From positions 491,577-555,576 of the forward strand of contig CAJNDS010000946.1 in the NCBI GenBank assembly GCA_905221605.1: 64,000 nt of DNA, read 5' to 3'. How positions within the stretch are numbered: position 1 is the stretch's first letter; each line of letters opens with the position of its first letter. A model generated the notes under the pieces. The model worked only from the letters and a program-made list of their open reading frames with translations, searched no databases and had not been told where the DNA came from. The DNA comes from Symbiodinium natans (lineage: Eukaryota > Sar > Dinophyceae > Suessiales > Symbiodiniaceae). The position numbers were made by a program, and so were the translations under genes. Positions 1-11,770 of the stretch are shown piece after piece.

Positions 1-27
1 ACGGTTAGTATAAGGGGGAACATCCCA
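1..27. mobile_element. Hairpin MITE family A, right end only (cut by window edge)
   Basis: The sequence matches the right arm of the family A hairpin seen complete at 956, 2885 and 14226: GTTAGTATAAGGGGGAACAT followed by CCCA. The left arm lies outside the window. Confidence 0.75.
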
Positions 28-533
28 CATGATGGTGGTGATGATGATGCTAAAACACCCCAGAGACTCCAATACCCCTGAATTCGGGAATGTTCCTTGA
101 AGTATAGGTTGGATCCTTACATGGATTAAGCAATATTTCCTTAACTAAGGGATATTGGAGTCTCTGGCAAGGTCGGCACCTTCCATCGCTTCATGGTGAT
201 CCTGGCACCCGCGTAGAGGGCGAGGGCCAGACTGAGCTTCCGCGCGGGAGAAAGTGCGCGTGCGCAGGGTTTCTGGTACCGCCCCAGATGTGCGTTTAGG
301 GTTTAGGGTTTAGGGCTTAGGGTTTAGGGTTTAGGGTTTAGCAGAGGGGCACTTTCCTAAAACATGGGGTTTTCTATAGGGTCCTTATCATCGGAAATAT
401 CCATAATTCTGTGGTGTGCTGTACCCTTTGTGAATCACTCCGAAGCCAACAACCCGGCCGGGCCATCCGGAGCACGACAACGGCAAGACCCCACAACCCG
501 CAATCACAATAACCACAATAGCCGTGAACATCC

Positions 534-592
<59 letters not shown>

Positions 593-955
593 GATAGTCA
601 CAAGAACCATTGTGATCACAAAACCCGCAAGGATCAACAGAAACATCCGTCGTAGCACTCACAACTCCAGGAAGAAGAAGGCGGAGGAAGCTGCCAGACA
701 CCCAGGAAATTCGCACCCCGAAGGCTAATGGACTACTACTTGCTTAAGAGCCCCCCCCCCCCCCCCCAAAAAAAAAAAAAAACACCTGAGGTCTTCTTCC
801 TCATAACGGTAGTACAGGGATTATTATCATTTGTGTTTTTTTGGCTTCTTAAGCAGAGAGTAGTAAGGCTTCGCAGGATGTAGGGGTGCAGGGTCGAAGG
901 CTCATCCTTGTGGGCTCAAGGACCTAGGGGACTCAGAGTTTACATCACCATAAAC
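28..955. other. Non-genic stretch with simple repeats
   Basis: Contains a short TTTAGGG array (about 298-341), a (GAT)n run (536-591), and a C18 then A14 homopolymer junction (751-782). The open frames through the GAT run only encode poly-Asp, poly-His or poly-Ser and are not credible genes. No coding region was found. Confidence 0.7.
536..591. repeat. (GAT)n microsatellite
   Basis: About 18 tandem GAT/ATG/TGA triplets. It produces artificial poly-Asp, poly-His and poly-Ser frames. Confidence 0.95.
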
Positions 956-1051
956 TTGGGATGTTTCCCCTTTGTACTAACGAAGAGGGACTCTAGTAAC
1001 CCCTATTATGATCCCTACTAAGGACTGTTAGTAGAAGGGGGAAGATCCCAA
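956..1051. mobile_element. Hairpin MITE family A, copy 2
   Basis: Arms TTGGGATGTTTCCCCTTTGT and the inverted GGACTGTTAGTAGAAGGGGG ending GATCCCAA can fold into a long hairpin. The flanks CCATAAAC (948-955) and CCCTAAAC (1052-1059) could be an 8 bp target duplication with one mismatch. It has no coding capacity, so it would be non-autonomous. Confidence 0.8.
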
Positions 1052-2884
1052 CCCTAAACCCTAATCCCCAAACCCATGTCTTTTTTTCAGCAGGAGGGGC
1101 AACGTGTGTACTCGGCATGGAAGAACTGCACCTTAGAAACTGCGAGCCGCTCCTTCGGCAGAAATAAGACTCAGCCGCGCGCTTCGTTCAGGGCCTAGGG
1201 TTTAGGAGGGTTTAGGGTTTAGGGTTTGGGGTGTAGGGTTTAGGGTTTGGGGTTTAGGTTTAGGGTAGAAAAGGAGCCCCTGTGGCCGAGGCACTCTGAG
1301 AGTCTAGCCTAGCCCCCCAAGTCCAAGAAAGAACGCCCGACACATCCCTAAACCGAAAGCCCAAACCCTAAACCCTAAACCCGAAACCCTAAACCCTAGC
1401 CCTAACTCAGAAACCCTAAACCCTAAACCCTAGCCCTAAACCCTAAACCCCGGAACCCAGCCTACGTTCCCAAATGTTGGGGGGGGGGGGGGGGGGGGTG
1501 GGCGGGGGGCTATGAGGCGGCTGCGAGGATGGCTTCCAGGCAGGCCGTCTGTGCTGGAGTTCTTTCTTTCGAGGGTTTAGGGTTTAGGGTTTAGGGGTTT
1601 AGGGTTTAGGGTTTAGGGGTTTAGGGTTTAGGGTTTGGGGTTTAGGGTTTAGGGCTAGTTGGGCAGCCCGAAGCATCCTGAACCCTACGCCGTAAACCCG
1701 GTTCGCCGTGGAGGAGGAGGGGTTAGGGGTTGAGTTCGGGGGCTTTGGGGGTTAGGCCTTAGGGCTTAGAGGGTTTAAAGGGGGTTTAGGGTTTAGGGCT
1801 AGGGTTTAGGGCTAGGGTTTAGGGCTAGGGTTTAGAGGACTTAGGGTTTAGAGGGCCTAGGGGGTTTAGGGACCCTAAGCTCGAAGACCCGTAGCCTACG
1901 CCAGGGCTCATTCTCTTTCCTTGGAGTCCTCAGGTGGCCTAGGGTTTAGGGTTTAGGGTTTAGGGTTTAGGGTTTAGGGTTTAGGGTTCAGGATTTAGGG
2001 TTTAGGGTTTAGGGTTTAGGAGATGTTTAGCCACATTCCCGTAAAAGAATCCCCTCAAACAATTCCGAAACACCCCCTTTAGTTCCCCCAAAAGACCCCA
2101 GATACCCTTGCAACACCCTTGACCGTAAACAGCACTCGATTGCTTCATTGAACAAGACTCTTCAGCCTGAACGGCAAACTCTCAACCCTAAGCCCCTAAA
2201 TCCTTTAAAAACCTCTTTGAAAAACCCTCAAACCCTAAACCCCAAACTTTAAACCGGAAACCCTAACCCAAAACCCTAAAGCCGCCTAAAACACCACCCT
2301 TCAAAAGCGGCCCTAAACCCGAAACCCTAAACCCGAAAAGCCGCAAAAGCCCGACTAGGCCCCTGCAGCCCCCTAGGGGTCCCCCTAAGAAAGCCCACCC
2401 AAACCTCTAAAACCCCTCTGAAACCCGTAAAAAAGCCCTACACTCTAAACCCTAAACCCTGAACCCTAAACCCTAAACCCCTAAAAGCCCCTGAAGCTCC
2501 TAAAAAGCCCCTACAAGCACCCTGGAGTGCCCCAGGCAGGCCCAGGTGAAGGAGCGCTTTGGTCCCGCGTTGTTTGGGAGGTTTTGGCTTGGGAGGGTTT
2601 AGGGTTTAGGGTTTGGGGTTTAGGGTTTAGGGTTTGGGGTTTAGGGTTTAGGGTTTCAGGTTTTGGGTTTGAGGGTTCTGGGTTTCTTGGGTTTTAGGGT
2701 TCAGGGTTTTGGGTTTTGGGGTTTTCGAGGATGGGGAGGGCCTGGCGGCCCAGCTTAGGGTTTAGGGTTTAGGGTTCAGGGTTCAGGGTTTAGGGTTTAG
2801 GGTTGGGGCAGGTGGAGCAATGAAGTGCTAAGCATCAGGTTGGCGGGGGCTGGGCGAAAATCGGGAAGCTTCTGTCAGCGCATT
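1052..2884. repeat. Cluster of telomere-type arrays, both orientations
   Basis: Alternating arrays: TTTAGGG near 1197-1264, 1575-1655, 1785-1870, 1938-2018, 2597-2665 and 2756-2805; CCCTAAA near 1363-1450, 2225-2340 and 2445-2485. A G-homopolymer lies at about 1480-1498. Degenerate units (CCTAAAAGCCC and similar) fill the gaps. No convincing exon was seen. Confidence 0.85.
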
Positions 2885-2988
2885 TTGGGATGTTTCCCCC
2901 TTATATTAGCAGCTCCTTAGTAGGGATTATAAACAGGGGATACTAGAATCCCTACTAAGGACTGCTAGTATAAAGAGGAGCATCCCAA
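2885..2988. mobile_element. Hairpin MITE family A, copy 3
   Basis: Arms TTGGGATGTTTCCCCCTTAT and its inverted partner ending AGCATCCCAA enclose CCTTAGTAGGGATT and AATCCCTACTAAGG, so nearly the whole unit is one palindrome. The flanks GCGCAT and GCACAT resemble a target duplication with one mismatch. It lies just upstream of the gene at 3110. Confidence 0.85.
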
Positions 2989-3109
2989 AGCACATTGCCC
3001 TATGCAACCTGCCGACTCCCCGACTCCGGACGGCACGATTCGTTGCGCTACGCTGCTTCAGCCATTTGCGCCGATACGAGCATCTCAAGGGGGCATCGCA
3101 GCGTGAGCC

Positions 3110-4614
3110 ATGGCCGAGGAGACCCGACAGATGATCCCGGCGGAGGTGGCGCAGACGAACGGGACCACCGGGACCACCGGAACTACCGGGACGGGCGAGT
3201 CGAAAGGGGCGTGGCTGAGGCTGGCGGCTTCGTTCGCCTGGGCTCTCGGCTGCGGCAGCCTCTTGGCAGCAGTCTGCCTGACGCAGACCCGAAATTCCGA
3301 GGAGCCCTTGGCACCCCGGGGTCTTGCCCAGGGCCGGGAGCTCTTCGATGTGAACTACTTCGATGTGGAAGAAGTTGGCACGCCTTACACTGCGGAGCCG
3401 GAGGAGGCCAAGGCCATCAAGGTCACCTGCGTGATCGATGCGGCGCAGGTGGTGTCCTACCTTGGGGAAGCCGTCACGGCCATCTATCGGGCCGAGATCT
3501 GCCCGGATGCTTGCTGTTGGTTAGTAGGGGAATGTGGGAATGAGGTACCCTATATCCCCTTACATATATACCCTTTAAGGGCTGCTGTGGGGTACCCTGT
3601 ATCCCCCCCCATTCCCTGCTCTACTCACCACCAGCAAGGATGACGAGCCGCTTGGGTGCACGGCCCCGGTCGCCCACAGCATCACCTCCATCGTCTGGGT
3701 CCTTTCCTTCCTGACGAGCGCGGCGTCGACCTGCGCGGAGACCATCAACATGGGAGCATCCTGCGCGGCTGCTCTAGCCCCCCCTTAGGAAATATATTTT
3801 CACTTCTTTTTTAGTTTGTATAAAACCCAACACAAGATGAATGACCAATACTATCAAATAAGATTAATAACTGTTAAAACGGTTCTTTGGGGGAGCATAG
3901 GCTGCAATCATGCGTGACTTGGCCACGGCTGGTTCCACCATCTACGGCTTCGACGAGGATTGCTTTCTCACCAAGCCGCTGAACCACCACCGGGTCTTCC
4001 AGAAGCCAAAGCATTGGTTCCTACATGACCGCCGTCTCTCAGAAAGTCCGGCGTCCACTCTGCCCAACGTGGCCCTCTATCGGAACAAGTCGGCCGAGCT
4101 CCGTCGGCAGCTGACGAGCATGGCCAGCAAGCATCCGGACAACCACCACGCGGCGTTGCCCAGCGTGCTTTTCGATGCCAGAACGCATGGCTTGCCCAGA
4201 AGCGCCCTGGATTCGACTTTGGACAAGATTCGGGCCATCAAGCGCGCCCACAATGCCAAGACCGAGCGGAACTTCGCGATCGCCAACTGCGTCTGGGACT
4301 CCATCGATGCTGTCGGCTGGCTCATGCGAGCCCTCTTGTCGATCAACGAAGCATCTCACACGTGCGACAACCCCAAGAAGTGTGTCGTAGATGTGCTGTA
4401 CGTGCTGGGAGCCTTTGCGTACTGTGCTCAGATGCTCTCAAACGCCTTTGTGGACTGCCCCACCTATGGCAAGCGAGAGGCGCTCTGTGGCGCGGACATC
4501 ACCGATGTGGTGGGCTCCATGTCCATCTTCGTGGCTTCCACGCTTCAGGCCGGGTCTTCCCAGAACTGTGTGCATCTGTCAACCCTGGGTTCTATACTTC
4601 TTGATCCGGCATGA
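3110..4614 (+). CDS. Membrane-anchored protein with six Cys-bracketed helical repeats (3 exons)
   Basis: Unrecognised protein of about 412 aa, spliced from exons 3110-3505, 3639-3767 and 3901-4614. Introns of 133 nt each use GA-AG and GC-AG. Both junctions carry a direct repeat (GGATG at 3505/3638, GGCTGC at 3767/3900) and keep frame. The start ATG sits in a good context (GCCATGG). Residues ~34-58 form one hydrophobic segment, a signal anchor or transmembrane helix, after a Gly-Thr repeat stretch. The rest is six modules of about 25 residues, each opening and closing with Cys. Examples open TCVIDAAQ, GCTAPVAH, SCAAAIMR, NCVWDSID, KCVVDVLY and LCGADITD. The last module ends at 4573, shortly before the stop, which supports reading exon 3 to its TGA at 4612-4614. 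Repeated Cys pairs suggest disulphide-bonded helical hairpins in a secretory compartment; this is inference. A further 3' exon cannot be excluded. Confidence 0.72.
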
Positions 4615-5580
4615 TGCCAGGTACAGTAGAGGGCTGCGAAATGCAGTCATAGGATAGGTCCTTCATGATATTCCTGTTCATGCCCCACAGGCTCTACTCG
4701 GAAAAAGGCTTCCCCGAAGAAAGACATGCTTCAGTTTTGAAGCTATTTTACCTTCAACCCAACCAAAGAACCTTCAACCCTACCAAAGAACCCTATGAAT
4801 CACAACTCTTTGGGGGGTCCCGTTGGTTGGAGCGACCCACGGTCTTCATTGCCGAAGTTCAAGCGGGGCTCCGGCCTACTCTCCGTGATGTTGGGAACTG
4901 AGTCTCACCACCCCGGAATGAGCTCCCTCCAGAGCACTGCTGTGCCTGCTTCTGTGAAATTACTTGCCCTCAGCCTAATAAACCCTCAACCCTCAACCCT
5001 CAACCGTCAACCCTCAACCCTCAGCCCTCAACCCTCAACCCTACACCCTGAACCCTGAACCCTAACCCCTGAGGCCCCGGACCATTAAGCCCCGGGTCCC
5101 GAAGCCGTTTCTCCCCGTTGTGGCTCTCCAAACGGCAGGCCCTCCACCCAATAAACCCTGAACCCTGAACCCTAAACCCTAAACCCTAAACCCTAAACCC
5201 TAAACCCTAAAGCCTAAACCCCTCCAAACGGCAGGCCACGGTATACTGCGATGCGGCCCTGAGATGAAGATATCGGTGGGCTTAGGGCTTCGGGCTCAGG
5301 GTTGAGCATTTAGGGTTCAGGGTTCAGGGTTTAGGGTTTAGGGTTTGGGGTTTAGGGTTTAGGGTTTAGGGTTTTAGGGCTTAGGGCTTAAGATGCTCAC
5401 ACGCTGAGCTCTTGAAGAAGATGAAGATGATGCAAGGCCTCAGGCTCCGGGTCCAAGACTCCCGACCCGAGGCTGCCAAAGTTTAGGGTTTAGGGTTTAG
5501 GGTTTAGGGTTTAGGATCCAGGGTTCAGGGTTTAAGGGTAGGGTCTAGGGTGGTTTCCGGTTGAGGGCTGAAGAAGCCAC

Positions 5581-5728
5581 TGAAGTTTTGTTGAGAGGTG
5601 GTGTCTCGGCGACTTGCCGTTTTGATCTGTCAGCTCATTGAGGGCTTTTTAGCTGAAGTTTTGTTGAGAGCTGGTTTCTCGGCGACTTGCCCGGAGGGCG
5701 TTTTGAGTTGTCAGCTCATTCAGATGAC
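5581..5728. repeat. Tandem duplication, ~73 bp unit
   Basis: The sequence beginning TGAAGTTTTGTTGAGAG and running to GTCAGCTCATT occurs twice, at 5581 and 5654. The second copy has a small insertion (CGGAGGGC). Confidence 0.85.
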
Positions 5729-6517
5729 TTGGCCGTCACTCTCGAGCTTACATGCCCACAACCCTAACTCCATAAACCCCTAAACGCTCGAATCAAAGCT
5801 CCGAAATAACCCTCAATTCTAAACCCTAAAGTCCTTAAAGCCAAAAGCCCTAGAGGCACCCCAACCCTAAGCAAGAACCCAAGCCCCGCGCCTCCCCTGG
5901 GATCCCACCCTAAACCCCTAAACCCCTAAACCCCTAAACCCCGAAATCCCTAAACCCCTAAACCCCTAAACCCCTAAACGCCTAGACCCCTAAACGCCTA
6001 GACCCCTAAACCCCTCCTTAAACCCTCAACCCCGAATCCTTCGAACCCTTAAAGCCCTAGACCCCTAAGCCCTTCAGCCCTGAGACCTAAACCCTTGAAC
6101 CCTAAACAATTCAACCCTAAGCCCTGAACCCCTAAACCCTAAGCCTTCAGCCCTCTGCCCAAAACCATATAGAACCGAAACTGAAACCTAAGACCTAAGA
6201 AACCCTAAACCCTAAGCCCTAAGCCCTAAGCCCTAAACCCTAAACCCTAAACCCTAAACCCTATAAAACCTAAACTTCAACCGAAGCTCCCCACTCTGCT
6301 CCTGAGTGCTGCCAGACTTGTAAGCCTGTGAGCTGGGTGGCCTCGATTCCTGCAGGTGCTCGCTCATCCAATGCGCGAATTTTCGGGGTTTTAGGGTTGA
6401 AGGGCTTAGTTTTGTAAGGGTGTCTTGTTTAAAGGCTTCGGGTTTAAGCGGTTCGGGTTTGAGAGTTTAGGTTTGAAGGGTTTAGGGTTTGAGGGTTCAG
6501 GGTTTGGGGCTTTAGTT

Positions 6518-6576
6518 TTTTTTTTTTTTGGGGGGGGGGGGGGGGGGCGGGGGGGGGGGGGGGCGGGGGGGGGGGC
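6518..6576. repeat. T then G homopolymer tract
   Basis: T12 is followed by ~45 nearly uninterrupted G with single C breaks. Frames across it encode only Gly or Pro and are artefacts. Confidence 0.95.
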
Positions 6577-8188
6577 TTCGGATTTGTTGGTTGACATTAT
6601 GCGCTCGGGGCATGAAGCTGTTCCGGTAAACCCAAGACTCGAAACCCTACGCCCCTTGCCTAAACCCTTAAACCCGAAGCCCAGAAACCCTGAACCCGAA
6701 ACCCGAAACCCTAAACCCTAAACCAGAAACCCAGAAACCCTTAACCCCAATTTTCAAAACTCTACAGAGCGAATGGGCCACCTGGCACATGGACAAAGGA
6801 CAAGCATTTTTACCGGAGCAGTTGGTTGCTGCCAAAGGTTTCCCCTACCCGAGATTTTCGAGGCGCCGCGAAAGTATAGAGAATTTGTAAGGCGGCAGGT
6901 GTGAGCTGGTTTGCAAGCTCTGCACAGGCTCTGCGATGTAAGCTGAGCGGCGGACATCCGTTGTCATTCAAAACCTGAACCCTGAACCCTGAACCCTAAA
7001 CCCTAAACCCTAAACCCTAAACCCTAAACCCTAAACCCTAAACCCTAAACCCTAAAAAATGCCCTGCGGCCGCCCGTCGTCTCCGCAGCTGAATTCTTTA
7101 AAGGCTTGCATTGTGCTGGCCATGCTGATGCGCAGGTGGTACAGTCTCGATGCTAAGCCAGTGCATCGCGCAACCAGAGAGCCCAATACTTAATTCAGGA
7201 GTATACTTGAAAGAATATGCCTTAAAGAATATACTTTGAAGAACAAATATTCTTTAGCGAGTATACTGTAAATTTGTGTAGGAATCCTTAATATTGGGCT
7301 CTTTTAGAACTCTCCCGACGCTTCAACTTTCTTGCTTAGACATGCCACCTGTGCAAGACAAAACGTGGCAACTCTTTGGGGGATGTTCAGCCCGCCCTGA
7401 GCCTAAGCCCGAAAGGTTATGTTTCTAGCCCGAACATGCGGTTTAGGGTTTAGGGTTTAGGGTTTAGGGTTTAGGGTTTAGGATAAGGGCAAGTCCATGC
7501 AGCCGTGCCCTAGCCTAGCTCAAGTTGATTGAGAACGCTCCAAGGCGAGCCGCATATCAGGGTTACTTAGGCAAGGGCTCCGGGTGTTCCTAAACCCTAA
7601 ACCCTAAACCCTAAACCCTAAGCCCTAAACCCTAAACCCTAAACCCTAAACCCTAAGCCCTAAACCCTAAACCCTAAACCCTAAACCCTAAACCCTAAAC
7701 CCAACCCTAAACCTTAAACCCTAAACCCTAAACCCCAAACTCAAACCCTAAGCTCTAAGTTCAGGGACCCCTGTGCTGATGCTCAGGAGAGCGCCTCGTA
7801 CCCGCGCGGGATGGGCGCACCATTGCCAGGAGAGGGCATTGAGAGGTTCGCGGTTTAGGGTTTGGGGTTTACGGTTTGGGTTTCTAAGGTTAAGGTTTAG
7901 GGTTTCGTGTTCGCTGTAAAGGGTTTAGGGTTTAGGTTAGTGCTTGTTAGACGCGGTTCTCTCGGCTTTTTGCTTCAGTGAGTTTAGGGTTTAGGGTGTT
8001 TAGGGTTTAGGATTTAGGGCTTAGGGCTCGGTTGCGATGCTCTTGCTTTGTCCACCTTCACCTGCCTTTCCGGCTCCCAAAATAGCTTTCTCTCCCCAAA
8101 GCTTTGTGGGTTGTTTGGGGTTGCCTTCGACTCCCCCGCAGGCCCTGAAGCCCTCATAGACCCTCTATGCCCAACAAGTTGCGTTTAC

Positions 8189-8191
<3 letters not shown>

Positions 8192-8238
<47 letters not shown>
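8192..8238. repeat. (GT)n microsatellite
   Basis: About 23 tandem GT dinucleotides, the source of alternating Cys-Val open frames. Confidence 0.97.
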
Positions 8239-8240
<2 letters not shown>

Positions 8241-8932
8241 TTATTGTGTAGGGCTTAGGTGGAAGGACAGGGTGACCCTGCATCTTCAAGCTACGGAGAG
8301 CCCTTCAACCTCCACCTCTCCCCCCCCCTGTCCAAGTCGTGCAAGCCCCCTCCTCGTTCGTGGTTGCTGTGTGTGTTTCCTGGTTGTCATGATGGTTCTC
8401 ATGGTCACAGAGATCGGCGAGTACTATTAGGGTTCTGATTGCCATTCTGTTTTTTTTGTGCGTGCTTGTACGATCCCTAAACCCTAAAGCGGACTATACT
8501 TCTCTTCCCTCCTCCTCATTCAGGAGGCATGCCGCTAGTTTCCAGCTTCGGCGCGTCGCAGGCTTTTCGGATGGTGGGAGGGTCTTGTGCTTCTCGGGAT
8601 GTGGGGGTTTCCGAACATGGGGGTACCCGTTTTGGGGGGTTCCCTAAAGCGGAGTCTATTCTATTTTAGGGTTTAAAAGAGGTACCCCCCCTCCCCCCCC
8701 TCCCGTCTATTTTTGGAAATTCAAGCCCAAACCACTAAGCCCCAAACCCGACTCCAAGGCATTTAGGTTTTAGGTTTGGAGGTTCGTGGCTCGGGAAACC
8801 GGTCCACCCTAAGCCTTAAACCCCCAAACTCTGGCACTTTGCAGATGTTCACCCTTAACCGGAACCCGAAGCCCTAAACCCTGCACCTTATATCCTAAAC
8901 CCTAAACCCGAAACCCTAAAGCCCTTGGGGTC

Positions 8933-9022
8933 ATCGGTGCTTGCATCCGCAAGCCTCCTGCAGAAACGTGCGACCACCGGCGCGGCCAAGAAGTCGGATG
9001 ATGGGGCCGGGGGCTCTCAGTG
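8933..9022 (+). CDS. Candidate terminal exon, unrecognised protein
   Basis: A GC-rich island between a CCCTAAA-type array and a TTTAGGG array. One frame is open and ends in TGA, reading ...LLQKRATTGAAKKSDDGAGG. Support is limited to composition, open frame and position between arrays like other exon islands. No family recognised. Confidence 0.25.
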
Positions 9023-9135
9023 ACGGTTTAGGGTTTAGGTAGGGTTTAGGGTTTAGGGTTTAGGGTTTAGGGTTTAGGGTTTAGGGTTTGGGGTTTGGGG
9101 TTTAGGGTTTAGGGTTTAGGGTTTAGGGTTTAGGG
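9023..9135. repeat. TTTAGGG array
   Basis: About 15 G-strand units with occasional TTTGGGG. Confidence 0.95.
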
Positions 9136-9666
9136 TGTTGGGTTTACGTAGAGCTACACAAGAGCATTCCTTTTTTTCCTTTGTCTCGACCAAAAGGGGA
9201 CCCTGATTGAGAGCAACCCGCATAAGCCATTCCACACCTCAGCTGCAGGCCCTAACCCCAAACCCGAAAGCTTCTACGTCAACAGCGACTCCCTAAATTA
9301 ACGTCCCAGGCTCTCAGGGCTCCATAGCTTTTTGGGGTGTCGGGTCTAGGATTTAGGGTCAGATGTGTATGCGCAGAAGCTGCAGTAAGAATATTGTGCT
9401 TAAAGCAAGAAATATGAATGTAACAGCAGCTTATAGCAATCAGAATCATAAGAACATTTGACACAGGTCTTGACTACCCTTAAATTCTAAACTCTACCCA
9501 AAAAGGGAGTACTTCCCAAAATTGAGGACCCCTAATGTAGCCCTCAAAATGCAATATTTTCCCATTCTCTTTTTGAATGCCCTGCCCCCATGCATTTCCT
9601 CCTAAACCCTCAACTGGAGCACGCTACCGGCAGGAGCCTGTGTATATGGTTTCCCTACAGCCTGCA
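9136..9666. other. Unique stretch without recognised gene
   Basis: Mostly AT-richer unique DNA with scattered telomere-like words. The short minus-strand frame at 9279-9464 has no recognisable domain. Confidence 0.5.
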
Positions 9667-9938
9667 CCCTAAACCCTAAACCCTAAACCCTAAACCCTAA
9701 ACCCTAAACCCTAAACCCTAAACCCTAAACCCTAAACCCTAAACCCTAAACCCTAAACCCTAAGCCCTAAACCCTAAGCCCTAAACCCTAAACCCTAAAC
9801 TCTAAAACCCTAAACCCTAAACCCTAAACCCTAAACCCTAAACCCCAAACCCTAAACCCCAAACCCTAAACCCCAAACCCCAAACCCTAAACCCTAAACC
9901 CTAAACCCTAAACCCTAAACCCTAAACCCTGACCCTAA
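9667..9938. repeat. CCCTAAA array with CCCCAAA variants
   Basis: Roughly 38 units in C-strand orientation. CCCCAAA variants are clustered at 9842-9885. Confidence 0.97.
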
Positions 9939-10297
9939 ATTGACCATCGGGCTTCGGCGAGAAGGGGGCGTTCGAAGGCTTTGCAAAGGCCACTTCGGGA
10001 GCTCGAAGTTGGCCCGGAAGGCTCTTCTGGAAGCCCTTCTGGCTGGACAGCGAAGGCCCCCCCCCTCAAGCAGAAATGCACGACTTCGTATTTTTACTAT
10101 GCAGAGCTCAAGATCCTGAGCCCGGTCAAAACTGTAGGTTAGGTCGGTGGTGTGGGGCGGCACTTCAACTGATGAGCCGGACCCCAGCCCAACAATGTCG
10201 TGGTTCGAGCGCATTGCAGCGAAGACCGTAAACCCGAAACCGTAAACCCCAAACCCCAAACCCCGCTCGAAACCTTAAACCCTAGACCCTCAATCCA

Positions 10298-10403
10298 TGT
10301 GGGTATTTCCCAAATAAGGGGAACCTCATTTATACCCCAAATAGAATAGAAGCCCCTCATAAAGGGACCCCCAAAAAGGGTACCCCTATTTTCGCAAACC
10401 ACA
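10298..10403. mobile_element. Palindromic MITE family B, copy 1
   Basis: The left arm GGGTATTTCCCAAATAAGGG and right arm GGTACCCCTATTTTCGCAAA are imperfect inverted repeats around a core containing CCCCAAATAGAATAGAA. Matching copies lie at 19.45 and 49.33 kb. Confidence 0.65.
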
Positions 10404-11135
10404 CGACCCGAAACCCTAATCCCCAAACCCTAAACCCCAAATCCTAAACCCTAAACGCATGTTATTGGCTTTGGCTCCAATGCCGGCCCAAGGTGGCGAA
10501 CCCGCCAGCCAGCGGCCAAGGCCTCGGATGGGATGAATGCGTTTAAGGTTTGGGGTTTGGGTTTAGGGTTTAGGGTTTGGGGTTTAGGGTTTGGGGTTGA
10601 GTGTTTGGGGTTTAGGGTTTAGGGTTCAGGACTAAACCTGACCCTAAGTCTCCGAGCCCTCGGATCTACTTGTTCCGCGTTGGTGTTCCAGTTCTGGGGA
10701 GACGAACAGGGCTTCGACTTGTTAAATAACCGTTATCCACAGCCCTCTACACCTAAACTCTAAACCCCCATAAAACCCCCCTGAGACCCCCTAACCCCTA
10801 AACCACCTACAAGCCCCCTAAACCTCAAAGCCCCTACACCCTGATTAAAGCTCAATTTAACATTGTGTTTTTTTGCTCTTCTTTTGTTGTGGGTTTAGGG
10901 CTTAGGGTTTAGTTAGGGTTTAGGGCTTAGGGTTTAGAGTTTGGGGGGGCGGGGAGGGGTTAGGGGCTTGCGGTGGGGGTTAGGGGCCCAGGGTTGAACC
11001 CTAAAACCCCTAAACCCCCAAACCCCAAACACCTAAACCCTAAACCCCTAAACCCCCAACCCCTAAGCCCTAAACCCTAAGCCCTAAACCCTAAACCCTA
11101 AACCCTAAACATCGGACCCATGTGGCAGCCCCCAG

Positions 11136-11208
11136 GCATGCTTGGAAGCTTCTTCGACCAAGCCAAGGCCCGGAAGGGCTTCCCGGTCTCAGAATCCTCG
11201 GCTCCCCA
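11136..11208 (+). CDS. Candidate internal exon, unrecognised
   Basis: A frame follows CCCCCAG|GC and reads MLGSFFDQAKARK then GFPVSESSAP. It sits between CCCTAAA (11060-11110) and a telomere-like run. AG|GC matches the acceptor style of the actin introns. No family recognised. Confidence 0.35.
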
Positions 11209-11238
11209 GGGTTGAGGGTTGAGGGTTTAGGGTCCGAA

Positions 11239-11367
11239 GCCCTAAACCCTAAACCCTAAACCCTAAACCCTAAACCCTAAACCCTAAACCCTAAACCCTA
11301 AACCCTAAACCCTAAACCCTAAACCCTAAACCCTAAACCCTAAACCCCAAACCCTAAACCCGAAACC
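11239..11367. repeat. CCCTAAA array
   Basis: About 18 near-perfect C-strand units. Confidence 0.97.
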
Positions 11368-11466
11368 CGTGAGAATTGTCAGATTGAAGCTTCGTGGCTC
11401 TTACGGCCGCCAGACGTTTGAGTTTACCTATTGCTTGAGCTTCAACATGAGTACGCCAGAAATGAA

Positions 11467-11770
11467 TCCCTAAACCCTAAACCCTAAACCCTAAACCCTA
11501 AACCCTAAACCCTAAACCCTAAACCCTAAACCCTAAACCCTAAACCCTAAACCCTAAACCCTAAACCCTAAACCCTACACCTAAACCCTAAACCCTAAAC
11601 CCTAAACCCTAAACCCTAAACCCTAAACCCTAAACCCTAAACCCTAAACCCTAAACCCTAAACCCTAAACCCTAAACCCTAAACCCTAAACCCTAAACCC
11701 TAAACCCTAAACCCTAGCCCCCAAACCCTAAACCCTAAACCCCAAACCCTAAACCCTAAACCCTAAACCC
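11467..11770. repeat. CCCTAAA array, long
   Basis: About 43 units, almost perfect, one of the longest pure arrays in the window. Confidence 0.98.

Larger units (their letters stand above)
4615..7780. repeat. Telomere-type arrays and degenerate derivatives; no gene seen
   Basis: Holds CCCTCAA/CCCTGAA units (4980-5070), CCCTAAA (5150-5222, 6185-6262, 6988-7056, 7589-7740), TTTAGGG (5330-5375, 5483-5515, 7440-7483) and CCCCTAAA octamers (5910-6012). Between them are unique stretches of 100-300 bp without a convincing exon. A G-rich homopolymer tract (6530-6576) creates poly-Gly and poly-Pro frames. Confidence 0.8.
9939..11238. other. Mixed repeats, a MITE-like palindrome and one candidate exon
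   Basis: Telomere-like runs at 10540-10635, 10885-10945 and 10985-11110 flank unique DNA. A family B palindrome lies at ~10298-10403 and a candidate exon at 11136-11208, both listed separately. Confidence 0.6.

Noticed and set aside
364-594. Open frames ending in poly-Asp, poly-His and poly-Ser
   Set aside because: They only read through the (GAT)n microsatellite at 536-591 and have no other protein-like feature.
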